Origin: Populus alba
Lineage: Eukaryota > Streptophyta > Magnoliopsida > Malpighiales > Salicaceae
Reading direction: 5' to 3'
Assembly: GCF_005239225.2 (NCBI RefSeq)
Contig: NC_133289.1
Span: 10,981,501 to 11,045,500, forward strand
DNA length: 64,000 nucleotides
This document shows, one piece after another, positions 50,098-62,207 of this stretch; the stretch's first letter is position 1; each line of letters begins with the position of its first letter. A program made the translations under genes and the position numbers. The notes beneath the pieces are model-generated. The model was not told where the DNA came from. It ran no database searches and worked only from the letters and a program-made list of their open reading frames with translations.

Positions 50098-51690
50098 TCA
50101 GTAGTTGCTGTCAAAACAAGAAGAGTTAAAATAAGTCGAATCAACCCTGTCAAAGAGTGGATAAATTGTTGATTTTTCTATTTTAACCAATCCTTGCCAT
50201 AAATTAGCAATTGATGATATATTATTTAACTTTGGATGACTGAGTACATCAAGCTCATAATACTGCAATTGAAATCTCAAATGATTTTTTTCTTGATCAA
50301 AAAAATCTTCAGGATAGAACTTGTCAATAAGTAGGTACATATCTTCAACACTAAATAATATATAATTATTTTTATGATCTAAAGTTATGCTCAACTCAAG
50401 AAGCTTGATCACTTGCTCATTAAATCTATTATTTAGCTTTTGCAATTGTTGATCAATGATAAATATAAATATATTAACTTAGTAGTGATGCTCAATTATT
50501 ACTGATTTTTTTACAGCGAGATTGTCTCATACTAGAAAAACAAACATCCATATTAAGAACTTCAATGTCTTAATGTTTACAGAATGATGTCACTTCTTCT
50601 AAAAGAGTTTTCTAACCATCATCTCTTAAGTAGTCACCTAATGCGTAACATTTAAAATATCTTGAGATTTTTGTTGTAAGGCTTGGCAAAGTACATTAGT
50701 AATTCTCATAACATTCTTTGTCATATTTAAGATGAAAGCAAAATCAAATAACATTAGCAACTTAAATGAAAAGGCCGCATCACCATGTTGAGAATAAGTA
50801 AATCCATCTGAAGTAATGTTTTCAAGAACCAAGCAAGTTACCCCATATATTTTTATCAAATTACAAATTGATTTGAAGTGTGAACTCCATTTGCTATCTC
50901 CAGTTCATTGCAAACCACCTACTTAATTAACATTATGTTAAAAGTTCCACCATTTCAAGAAAATTACCTCTTTTTTTAAAAAAAAAAAAACGTTCATCAC
51001 GCCCTTTAAAAGCATATGTTTGAAATACGAGTCCACAAACAATATCTATTGAAGCTTTAATACACAATTGATCATTTAAAATTTCTTGAGTAGTTTGCCT
51101 ATTAACTATCTTCTCAATATGACAACTGATTTTTTCAAAATTCTCAAGCACTTGGTAGCAAATCTATAAGCTGAATTTGGATATATTTTTTCATATGAGC
51201 AAAAAAAGCATATTATTCCCTATTAATAACTTTCTTCCAACAATTGAATCCTTTAATAATAAATGTGTTTGATCCTAGCTTTTCAAATGGCTTACTTGGA
51301 AATAAATAGCAAGGGAAACAAAATACAATATTTTTCACTGAATATTCAAGTCATGGATAACTGTTGAATCAATGAGACTGAAATCAACGAGAATGTTTTA
51401 CATTAGTTAGCAGATATTTAGACATCAAAGGTTGATATAGCCCTAAATTCATAGATGCCCTTCGAATTTCATCTTGTTGATTAATCTAGTATTCTCAAAT
51501 TTGAGGATGATTGCTTGGATCTCTACTTAAATTAGCAATGTTAATTCTAGGAGGAGGCTACTCACTAATCAATGCAAGTTCTTCATAAACTGAAGCACAT
51601 TAAAGTTGCTCAACCATAACTTCAACATTACACATTGAAGTTGGTTTCCTAAATTGTTAGTTATCAATATTTTTTTTTCTAAAATAAAAA
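50098..51690 (-). pseudogene. hAT / ZMYM1-like (TTF-type zinc finger) transposase pseudogene
   Basis: Read downward on the minus strand: DEIRRASMNLGLYQP (about 51.46 kb), FCFPCYLFPSKPFEKLGSNT (about 51.3 kb), YAFFAHMKKY (about 51.2 kb), then ENFEKISCHIEKIVNRQTTQ (51.15 kb), GDAAFSFKLLMLFDFAFILN (50.79 kb), TNVLCQALQQKSQDILN (50.69 kb) and FNEQVIKLLELSITLDHKNN (50.43 kb). The end is FYPEDFFDQEKNHLRFQLQY and SIANLWQGLVKIEKSTIYPL. The order matches plant proteins with a TTF zinc finger, DUF4371-type domain and hAT dimerisation region. Stops and frameshifts separate the blocks, and the final dimerisation motif (TATTERAFS-type) is absent. This is an inactive domesticated-like or transposon copy. 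Confidence 0.75.
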
Positions 51691-51699
51691 AAAAATCAA

Positions 51700-53085
51700 T
51701 TTTTCTTATTTTGTTCATGGTTCAACCTAAAATCAAAACATCATAAATTTTATTATTTTATGTTTTAAAAATGAATACAAATGACGATGTGCAGAAGTAA
51801 TAATCAGAACCAAAATTAAATTTTTACATGTAAACCACGCTAACATATACAAGCAAAATTAACATATTAAAAAAAAGAAACTCATATATAAAAGCAAATT
51901 TGATATAAAAATAGAATTATTAGTTTCTAAAAAAGAAAAACTTACACTAAATTAAAGTTGGGTATGTGCTCTTCAAAGAACTCAATTTGGCTAGAAAAAT
52001 GTGTCTAATTGTCTTTTGGACCTAGAAATAGTAAGGTACATGTAAGAAAAAATTAGTAATTTAGTTGGATTTGCTAAAAACAAAACATAAAAAAAAAAAA
52101 TTAAGCATAATAGAAACAAACCTATAAAATATATCTAATTGATTAGGAAAAAAAATTCACCTATAACAAGAATTCAAAAAACAATTGGTAAAACCTCATT
52201 AATTTTTTAACAAACATCCCAAAACAAAACAATAATAAATTTTAAGTTTGAGTCACCAATATATACCTTGTTTTGATAAAAGATAAATTAATTTTTATGA
52301 CTCTCCTTCAACCTTTAATTCTGCTTGCCATTTATATTTATATTTTTATTTTTAATTTTAATCTTTTGTGTTTGGGGAGGACAAAAACAATTGAATTGAA
52401 AAAGTTGTTTATGTTGTTTTTTCTAAAACATAAAATAAAATAAAAAGTTTTAAAGTCTGAAGAGCATAATGAATAGTGTGAGAGTGTAACTTGTCTGAAG
52501 AGCATAATGCTTTGCTTTATGGTTGGTTTTATATTTTTTTTTAGTTTTCGGTTAATTATTGTTCTTGAACTCACTGTAGAAGAAGAAGTTTCTTAGAAAG
52601 TTTCAGCTGGCTGTTTTTAGCAAGGATTCCAATTTCCTTGGAGCTGGAGGATTGAAGATGATCGTGGAAAGATGGTCAGCTGTTATTTGTTTTTCTGTTT
52701 TTCCCTTGCTGCAATTTTACTGAGGTTAATAGTACGTATTTCTTCTTCTTTTTTCCACTTTAAAGGTAGGAGAATTTAGATTTGTGGAAAATTGGATTTT
52801 TGTATACAAAGGCTCGTTATGATATTTTTATTAAAAATTAGCTGATATTTTGAAGATTTAACAGTCAATGACGGTAAAGGGACTAAATTTATTGTTTCCC
52901 AAATTAGAGGGACTATCTTATTACTTCGTTAAAAACGCAGGGATTAAAAACTAAATTACTGTAGAGGTATCGACATCAGGCATACGCGTCTGCAAAAGTC
53001 TTGGCAATCTCCTGATAATTTATAGTGTTCTCCATCAACCTTAGAATATTAACAAGGTAGAAAAAAACAAAGTAGAATCTTGAAG
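51700..53085. other. intergenic region and MLO promoter side
   Basis: AT-rich sequence without a recognised gene. Segment 52840-52980 contains a run of words typical of repeat borders (AGGGACTATCTTATTACTTC, AACGCAGGGATTAAAAAC). The last 100 bp before 53094 are presumably MLO leader. Confidence 0.35.
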
Positions 53086-53093
53086 AACCGATC

Positions 53094-56000
53094 ATGGCTG
53101 CAGAAGATACTTCAATTCACTCGCTTGAACACACACCAACATGGGCACTCGCCACAGTTTGTTTTGTTTTCATATCCGTTTCAATTGTCCTGGAGCACAT
53201 TTTTCATCTCCTCACAAACGTAAGTACATATTCCCAATAGTTTAATTATTTTTCCCAGGTAAATATGCATCAAGCTAGCTAACATAAAAGGGTGATACAG
53301 TGGCTTAACAGAAGTCGAAGAACTGCTCTGGGCGAGGCAGCGGACAAGCTCAAATCAGGTGTAAAACATATATAGCTCCTTATTAATTGTATATGTTGTG
53401 CATCCACTTAATTAACTAACCATTTGGAGGTGTTTTTTACAGAGTTGATGTTGTTAGGAATTCATGTCATTGATGCTGGCGGCGACCCAAAAACCTATTT
53501 CTAAAATCTGCATACCAGCCCATCTTGCGAACTCCATGCTTCCTTGTCGTAAATTATCCAAACTCGCTGCAGTACAAAATTATGGAAACGTTGCCGGTAA
53601 TTTTGTTGGGAGTTTGTCTTTAGAGAATGGTCTGCGTGGTAAGAATATTTTATGGGGACATAGGAGCTTGTTAGCAGACGATGACGGTGGAAATATTTCT
53701 GATGATCCTTGTTCAAAAGTATGGCTCTTCAATTTCTTCTTTCTTCTCATGTATTTTGTTAGTTCTATTCATACAGTCTAATTATGATCAACAATTTCAG
53801 GGAAAGGTTTCTTTAATATCAGAAAAAGGGATCCATCAGCTTCACATATTCATTTTTGTGCTAGCAGTTATGCAAATTTTTTATAGTGTTCTAACCATGG
53901 CTCTTGGCTGGACCAAGGTACTTAAAACGCTCTCTTAACATCAGGTTTAATGTGTTTTTTTAGAATGAATCTAATGTTCTTCTTGGTTACGATACAAAAT
54001 TAATGTTTTTGTGACATTATTATCATAGATGAGGCGGTGGGAAGCTTGGGAGAAAGAAAGTCGGACAACTGAATACCAAGTTGCAAATGGTATGTGGTCA
54101 TCATGCATAAGAACTCCTTTTCTTTTTCTTTTTTTTTTTCTTTTTGGATAATATCATGCATACCTAATGAGAAGTGGAGTGAAATTAGAAATGGGAGAAG
54201 TTAATTTATTCTCCTTCTGCATTCTAAAACCCTCTTTCCTTACCAATTTTTCTCATGGTGGTGATGATGATTCTGATGTACTTCTCTAAATACATCAGAA
54301 TCACCACCACCATGAGATTTAAACGACTGAGGAAGATGAAAAATGGACAAGATCATCATAATAGATCAAAGAAAGGCTATTAGCTTACGTTATTGATTCT
54401 TGATTTGGGAACATATCAATGGCAGTTCTTTCGTTTCACGAGCTGCAGTCCACGTACATCAGTAGACTTGAGAAAGTCTTTTGAGGCCATGCTTGACTTC
54501 AAGTTGTGGTGCAAACTTCGCGGATTTTTTAAGCCGTCGAGGAAAAGAAACGAAAAGACCTACCATGCATGCATAATTGCCACTTGGATGATATTTATTG
54601 ATACGATGTGTCAACATAAAAGAGAAAAGATGGCTGCACAGCCTGCACCCGTATGATGATGTTGGTTTCATTTATTATCACCAACAAGTTTGCAAGTGTG
54701 TTTCGCTATACGCAGCGGTTGAGTTTCGAAAAAACCACAGAAAAAATTATGTTTGGTGAAGTGTCGATCAGCGTTTTTAAAATATAGGACCCATTAATAA
54801 ATAAGACAGAAACTCAGTTTCAACTTTCAAGAGAAGTGCTCTTACCTAACTTTTTTCTCTCTTAAATTTTGTTTTTTCATAGATCTATTTACATTGCTAC
54901 ACATATCTCTTAAAATTCTTTTCATCAGATCCAAAAACTTATTCATCTCTCTTTTTTGTTTGGAAATCACATCTTTGTTAAAAAAATTTGATTTTGAAAT
55001 TCTAGTAAAACCCCGTTTATCCTCTTCCATCATAACTCCGGCCCCCTCTTCACACTTTCTGCAATAATATATATTTATCTCTCTAAAACCCTCCTTCAAA
55101 CCCCACAATTTATCTCATTTTCCCTTTAAAATCCTTTTTTTTTTTTTTTTTCTCTCCATAACACAAGTGTACTCCCCATTTGCTATCAGCCCGGATGGAA
55201 AATTCTACCCAAACACAAACACAGCAGATAAACAAAGACTATTAATAATCCAATCTTAATATTTTAACTCAAAAACTATAAAATTAATACGTGTATTTTT
55301 TATTCATTTAATTTTTAAAATTATTATAAAACATAGTTTTAACCAAACACTCTTAAAATATTTTTTTTATTTAATATTAATTTCAATTATAATTTTAACT
55401 AAATATATATTTTATCGAACCAACCATAACTAAAAAAAAATATTTAATTTTTTTTTTCAAATCATAACCATAAAAATTATCACAATGTAAAACATTCTCA
55501 AATAAGTTAACCGGAATTTCAAAACCCAAACCACTTGTATTATTGTGCATCAGCTAGTTAATGAAATATGGTCATAAATGGTGGCCATGTTATGCAATAA
55601 CTAAAATATTTGAGAGATTTTCTTTTTAGGTAAATAGTTTTTATTTTATGGTGATGACCATGTTTAAAACTTTAAATATTGCTGCTGCTGCTGCTGCTGC
55701 TGCTAATAATAATAATAAATACGCACACTGTTAGAGAGTAAAATGTAGCATCAACCATTCGAATTCACAACAGATAAATATTTGTTTTGAAAACTTCAAG
55801 AGATTAATTTAGTGGTCCTGTTTATTGATTAGATCCAAATCGATTTAGACTTACAAGACAAACAACATTCGGGAGACGGCATATAGAGACTTGGGCAAAC
55901 ATATCACCTCTCCTATGGATGGTGAGTTTACTTTTTTATTATTCGTATGATGATGATGGCGGCGGCGGCATGAGAAGAAGTTAAGTATTGGAGATAGTTG

Positions 56001-58660
56001 GATTATAAGTTCTCTAATGACTGCATTTGGATGAACAGATATGTTTCTTCAGACAGTTTTTTCATTCGGTAGCAAAAGTTGATTATCTCACCTTGAGACA
56101 TGGTTTTATCTCGGTAATGATCTTCCAAATACTCCATTAATCTTCCTGCATTAAACCTTATATAACTGGTGTGTGTGTGTGTCATCATAAGTATACATGA
56201 GATGATCAAACCTGTCTTCTCCATGCTCACTGATGTATGGTGATGTGTGCACTTTTAAGGCTCACTTGTCAACCAGGAACGTCAACCATTTCAATTTCCA
56301 GGAATACATACAGCGATCCTTGGACGACGATTTCAAGGTCGTCATTGGCATCAGGTATTCTCACAAGCTAACAACTATCCCCATGGTTAACTTGTTTTCC
56401 TTTTCTTTTTCATTAAACATATACAGATCTATGTATTTATATATGCCTCTTTTTGGCAGTCCTTTAATGTGGTTTATGGTGGCAATTTTCTTGCTGCTGG
56501 ACGTACGTGGTAAATACGGTTTGCCGTTCATCTTCTGTATTCACCTTATTTATGCTTCATTTTCTTTGCAATTATATATTTCTTCACATGCTATTTTTTT
56601 TTTTTTCTGGGATGTTCAGGTTGGAATGTATATCACTGGATTTCCTATGTTCCACTCGTGGTAATTAACTAAGTTTATTCAAGCATTGTTATTGATTTTA
56701 TCACAGCGGATAAGGTACATGTTGCAATCATCGGTAGCCATATCTGTGCTCTAAAAGGGAAAACACGAGTTTAACGAAATCCTTGTCTTGTAATTCTTCT
56801 ATATATCAAGTTTTACAACAGCCGACTTCACTGATATTGTAGATTGTGCTGGTCGTGGGAGCCAAACTTGAGGTGATTGTTGCAAAAATGGCTTTCCGAA
56901 TCGATGATAAAAGCTGTGTGAGCAGAGGAACCCCTCTTGTTCAACCAAATGATAATCTCTTTTGGTTCGGTCAACCAAGATTTGTTCTTGTTCTTATCCA
57001 TTTTGTTCTGTTTGTGGTAATTATTCCTCCTCTCTATAAACTAGCTAGCTAGATCAAAAGGGAAATACAATAAGAAATTAATTAAGTAGCTCGTATCGAT
57101 GCTTTCGGACATGCATGGTGCTAATACTTGTTACTGATCAACCTGTAGAATGCATTTGAGTTTGCCTTCTTCATTTGGGTTGCAGTAAGTGTTTTAATCT
57201 CTCACTCGTATCTTTTTTCAACTCTCCTTCTTGTGATTTAATTTATTAATTTAGTTGAGGGAGAGAGCATAGCATTTTTATTAGAAAGTCTATGACATTT
57301 TCCTATGTTTGATCTTTTTTCCAGATACAATTTGGGCTCGAATCATGTTACCATGAGAACACTGCATTTATTGTCACAAGGGTCGTGTTAGCGTAAGATT
57401 CTCTTTTTTACATAATTTAAAAGAAGTGATTTTTCATTTTCATTTATAATTTATAAGAAATTATTTAAATTGGAAATATTCGATTAAAAAAAATGGCTCA
57501 AACATATATATATAATTAAGGATAGTATAGAAGGAGTTACGTAGTTTTTGACTTTTGACTTTGTAACTAATTTTTAATTTTAAATAAAAAAACTATTCCT
57601 TATCAAATATATTTATGATTTTTTGTTAATTAAAGTAAAAAAAAAATAATCTAAATTAATTTACATAAGTCATCCCAACCGACATCAATGTGCCATGCAT
57701 TACAAATTGAACATTTAAGACAGTGGGGGGTTAACCCAAAGCAGTTTGTAGTACCTGGCAGTCTCAGGATCAGTGGGCTCTTCATTTTCTTAACTAAATA
57801 TTTAGGGGGGGAAATAATTCAAAGTTTTGATGATCAACTAAACAAGTCTCTTTAATTGTCAGGACTCTAAATATTGTTTAGTATTACAGTGATTGATATT
57901 TTTAAAGTCTTTTTATTTAGAAACATATTGAAATCATATTTTTATATTTTTTTTAAATTTATTTTTGATATTAATAAAAATTAAAAAAAATTCAATTCCT
58001 TTTAAAATATTTTTAAAACAATAAAAAATTAACTAGTTCTAAATATCATTTTGCTCAACTCAGGATCACAGTTCAAGTCATATGCAGCTACATTACCCTT
58101 CCGCTCTATGCACTTGTCACACAGGTAACTTAATTCCATATAATTAAGGATTCCAAATTTGTTCTACCAACTTGTATCCTGCTAGCTCTATTTAAGAACC
58201 CTTGTTTTTGTTCTTTTCCCCTAAAATGAATTTCATCATATATATATATGATGATGATGATGATGATGGTGATGGATTTTGCATGTACATATGTTGCTAG
58301 ATGGGGTCTCAATTCAAGAGCAAGGTACTAGAAGAGCAAGTGGCTCATATTATAAAGGAACGGCATGCTGAGGCGAGGGAAAGAGGGAAGAAGCAAGATC
58401 AATATTCTTTACGGTCACCGCGTTCTGCTTTGTCTACTGATCGGAGCATCAAAATGTACAGTCCCATCAGATCGCCGAGACCACCAATATTACATGAACT
58501 CACTCTGCCATCCAACGAACAGCAGATTGCTGCAAAAGATAATGAAAAACGAAGCCCGGCTCATCCATTAATCTGGGCATCATCCTGGGAAATCATGCTA
58601 GAAATTATGCAAACAACGAAGGTCGTATGGATCATCATATTCAAAAACCATGCATGTTGA
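53094..58660 (+). CDS. MLO: MLO-family seven-transmembrane protein, with an apparent frameshift
   Basis: Fifteen exons: 53094-53219, 53301-53358, 53443-53718, 53801-53917, 54029-54089, 55833-55921, 56039-56113, 56260-56354, 56460-56509, 56620-56660, 56843-57016, 57149-57184, 57325-57392, 58064-58124 and 58301-58660. All introns are GT-AG and every junction except one is in phase. The total of 1687 nt exceeds a multiple of three by one, which localises to exon 3. After correction the product is about 561 aa with MLO hallmarks: TPTWALA start, ELMLLG and [20 protein letters not shown] (cysteines kept), [74 protein letters not shown] and [10 protein letters not shown]. Exon 15 encodes the cytosolic tail with the calmodulin-binding region, where the usual Trp is Arg. 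MLO proteins are plasma-membrane calcium-linked proteins; some clades condition powdery mildew susceptibility, others root or pollen tube growth. The clade is not settled here. Confidence 0.9.
53455..53465 (+). other. single-base excess in MLO exon 3
   Basis: The bases read TTGTTAGGAATTCATGTC, where family members need Gly-Phe-Met-Ser (GGA TTC ATG TC). One extra A puts the rest of the protein out of frame and reaches TAA within about 16 codons. All later exon phases fit the unshifted frame. An alternative splice pair (GT at 53361 with AG at 53456-53457) would restore frame, replacing six residues (ELMLLG) by Gly-Glu. Confidence 0.8.
54252..54316. repeat. hairpin-forming inverted repeat in MLO intron 5
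   Basis: The left arm (54252-54280) and right arm (54291-54316) are complementary over 26 pairs with a 3-base bulge. A 10-base loop (CTTCTCTAAA) separates them. Arms begin CTCATGGTGGTG and end GATTCTGATGTA. Confidence 0.85.
55681..55718 (+). repeat. (GCT)n-(AAT)n microsatellite in MLO intron 5
   Basis: Seven to eight GCT triplets followed by five AAT triplets, seen directly. Confidence 0.85.
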
Positions 58661-58910
58661 AGGAGAAAATTCATATTTATATGTATGATCATCAACACTG
58701 GTGTGGGTTGTCTTAACCCAGAAATAATTCGACTGTAAGTGTTTAGAGGAATTATTTGGCATGTTAGCTTGTTGTGCTTATTTGAAGATACTACAGTTAT
58801 ATTGTCTTCAAATTGCCAACTATTAAATATTTTTATTATTATATGTTATATAGTAGTAATTTATCTTATCATTTAGTATGCAATTTAACTAATTATCTTG
58901 TAATTATGTT

Positions 58911-58911
58911 A

Positions 58912-58951
<40 letters not shown>
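58911..58951 (+). repeat. (AAT)n microsatellite
   Basis: About thirteen AAT/TAA triplets directly before the left end of CACTA copy B. Confidence 0.85.
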
Positions 58952-58953
<2 letters not shown>

Positions 58954-59184
58954 GAGATTCACTACTAGAAATTCTACAACGAAATTACCAACGAACTAAT
59001 TTTGTTCTGTAAATTGTGGTGATAATTATCGATGGACACTATTCCTGTCTGTAATTTTTGTTGGTATATACGATGGAATACTGCGGATGTACCAATTCGA
59101 ATGGTTAGATATTATAGTTGCAATGTAATTCATACATAAAAGTATTTTTTTTTATTTTTCTAAATTGAAAATATTTGATTAATT

Positions 59185-60540
59185 TAATACAGGTACTTGT
59201 TTAATCTCAAGAAAAAGGTTAAGAACAAGGCGCATGTTGAGGTTTCGATATGTGAAGCCTATATTATTGAGGAGATTTCAATATTTATCTCGTACTATTT
59301 CAAATCTCATTTGAGAACAAGAATCAATCGTGTTCCACAACATGATAATGACGGTGAAGTGTCTTCCAATGGGAACTTGTCAATATTCTTCAATCCTGGA
59401 TGACCCACACCTAAAAATACCATAAGGGGAAGATATTTGTCGGAAATAGAGCTCAGACAAGCACACAATTATGTTATTTAATTGTGATAAGCTGAGACCT
59501 TTTATTCAGTAAGTAGATGTACTACTAATTAAACTTTGTTAAAAATATACTATTTGTATATTGTAATATCATAAACTCATATAATTTGGAACAACCTTGC
59601 AAACAACATCGATGATATTTACTGTCCAATAACTCACAACTGACCGAATCCTAAATATTTCAATCACAGGATGAACAATTTGTAACGTGGTTCAGAACAC
59701 ATGTAAGCACTATAACAAACTCATTATCTCTTGCAAAATTACTATATGTCATTACAAAATTCTTGTTTACTATTTATTGTTGTATATTATATACAAGGTT
59801 TATCAAATGGAAATGAGTGCTACTAAGTCATTATCTTCACTAAGCCTAGGCCTTGAAAGAAAAATTAAGTGCTACAACGAGTATTTTATCAATGGATATG
59901 TGTTTCATACTGAAGAATACTGGCATGGAAGAAAGACATACAACAATGGTGTTTGTGTTAAGGGATCAATTAGTATTGAGTTAGAAATTGATTATTATGG
60001 TAGATTAGAAGAGGTTATCGAACCGCAATATCATAACGAGCAGAATATAGTGTTTTTATTCAAATTCTATTGGTACGACACCACTGACAGAGGAATCAGA
60101 GTTGATCCTCACTATGATATGGTCGAAATCAACTCAAAAGCTAGACTTCACAATGTAAACAATGTCTTTGTTTTCACAAAGCAATGTCAATAAGTTTATT
60201 ACACATACACCCCTTCCTTTAGAAAGGATTGATCAAGAGTTGATTGGTTATCTGTTTTAAAAATGAAATTCAAGGGTCATGTCGAGGTTGTTAGAGATGA
60301 GAACGAAGACACAAATGTGCGAGATGAAGCATTTCAAGTTAGTAAATTGGTTGAACCATATCAAGTTGCTTCTTTGATTGATTTGGAAGAAAAATCAATT
60401 TTTCATGTTTTCAATGATAGCCTTGTTGATGTTGACAAGCAAATATAGATGAAGATGATGATGATGATGATATACATATTAAAGATTGCGATGGATCTGA
60501 TGATTATTCAATTGACAACTAAGAAGAAGAAAATTCTAAC
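59185..60540 (+). pseudogene. TNP2-like transposase, C-terminal fragment
   Basis: Three frames in order. 59197-59403 has NLKKKVKNKAHVEVSICEAY, then EEISIFISYYFKSHLRTR and VPQHDNDGEVSSNGNLSIF, the end of the TNP2 domain. 59687-60193 (168 aa) starts its recognisable part near EMSATKSLSSLSLGLE and holds ISIELEIDYYGRLEEVIEPQ and a YWYDTTDRGIRVDPHYDMVE-like DUF4216 segment (residues run FYWYDTTDRG, VDPHYDMVEI). 60263-60448 continues KGHVEVVRDENEDTNVRDEA and LVEPYQVASLIDLEE to an acidic Asp-rich tail near 60.5 kb. Stops at 59401 and 60191 separate the parts, although a tail of low-complexity Asp/Glu codons is kept. Non-functional, but still readable. Confidence 0.8.
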
Positions 60541-62207
60541 TAACTATCAGAATAAAAAAAAAGTGTAAAGCATTTTTGTATAATGTAATATATATTATGG
60601 ATGATATATTGTAACACGAAATAGTTATTTTATAAGTGTTAACTGTTATTATTATTTTGTGCGACGAGCAGTTTGTAATTTAAGTTTTTGCAAGAAGGTA
60701 AATAGGCAATACAAACATAATCTTTCCTGCACAGTGCATGATCACCGACATCCATACCGAAATATTACATTCCATCAACATTTATCGGTAGTTCATAATT
60801 ACTGACAAATTCACCAACAGATGGTGCAAATTCCAAAAAGCGGGTATTAAATGCATATCTGACCGCGTGCCGTTGCTGACAGAATTACCAATGAACTGCG
60901 AAAAATATGGAGGGTAATTAAAAATTCTGGTGCGAAATTCAAAATTTACCGACAGATTTTTGAAACATCACTGACAGAATAACTAAAATTAATATTATTT
61001 AAATGTCCGTCAGGGATTTCGTCGGAAAAATTATGTTATAAATCCTAACGATCGCCCCTTTAGTTCATTTTTTATCTGCTTGGTTTAACAGCTCTCATTT
61101 TCTTTTTTTCTTCTCTCTTATTTGCTTCAAAAAGATTGATTATTGCTTGTAATCTCTAGGTCTATCTTCAACAAATTAAAAGGTATGTATTTCCATCTAA
61201 TATATTTAATGATTTTATTTTTTCATATTTTCTTTGTTTTAGTTATTGTTATTTTTGTTTTGGTGTATTTTTATAATGTAGATAAAGTCTTGAAATAAAC
61301 ACATTAATAAGGTAAGCATTTTTCATTCCTAAAGTCTATAGTTTTTTTTTTAATTTGTTGAATATATTTTATTGTTTGTATTACCATAATAATTGAATAC
61401 TTTTTTAATTTTAATTTTTATTGTTGAATTTACCTTGTAATTAGTAATTGAATATAGAGAAATAAATTTAATTATTTTATCTCAGTTTTACTCTATTATT
61501 GCATGATATTTGTTTAATTATTTCCATTAATTTTATGACAAGGATAATGAAAGATGATATGTGATTAATTTGTGTGTTATATTATGTGGTTATTGAATTG
61601 GAATCGTATGATGTATAAACTTAATTATAGGTTCTTTACAGACACAACATGAGCAATAGTTTATTGCTAGTATTTTTAATTTAGGTAATGGTGATGTATG
61701 TGTGTATTTTAAACTTTCTCTATGGTGTAAAACTTTTTGTCTATCTTTTGTTGTGTAAATGAAGTTTAAAAATAAAAATACATGTAAATTAACTTTTAGT
61801 CTTTATTATGTTTGTAACTTGACATTAAACTTACTTTGTATATAAATTATTCACATGTATTGTAATTTATATTGTATTCATAATTGTTGATTTTAATATA
61901 ATGTAGTATACTTAATGCCAATTATTAAAAATAAATGTGAAATTGGATGCTTGGAAGGGTAGATTAAGTCTGCTCTTAAATTGTGATTGTGATGTTATCA
62001 ATATTTGAGTCTGCTAAAAAAATTGGATGATTGGAAGGGTAGATTGAGTTTGCCCTTAAATCAATGCCAACTATTGCTTAGGTTGTGGCTATTGTCAATA
62101 TTTGCAAGTTTGAAAACTTTGGGTAGTCTCCAATATAAAGGAGGTGTTTCCTATTTTTTTTTAATAATCAAATTTAATCATGTAATTATTTGTATAAAAT
62201 TGTGTAG

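Larger units (their letters stand above)
54090..55832 (+). other. expanded intron 5 of the MLO gene
   Basis: 1743 bp, against 80-160 bp for most other introns of the gene. It contains the fold-back at 54252-54316 and an 87-codon ORF at 54393-54656 that matches no MLO exon. It also has a run of AT-rich DNA and a (GCT)n-(AAT)n microsatellite at 55681-55718. The insertion of one or more mobile sequences is inferred; no insertion ends could be fixed. Confidence 0.6.

Noticed and set aside
56003..56230. Minus-strand 75-codon ORF
   Set aside because: It is the shadow of MLO exon 7, whose plus-strand reading is a conserved family motif with proper splice sites.
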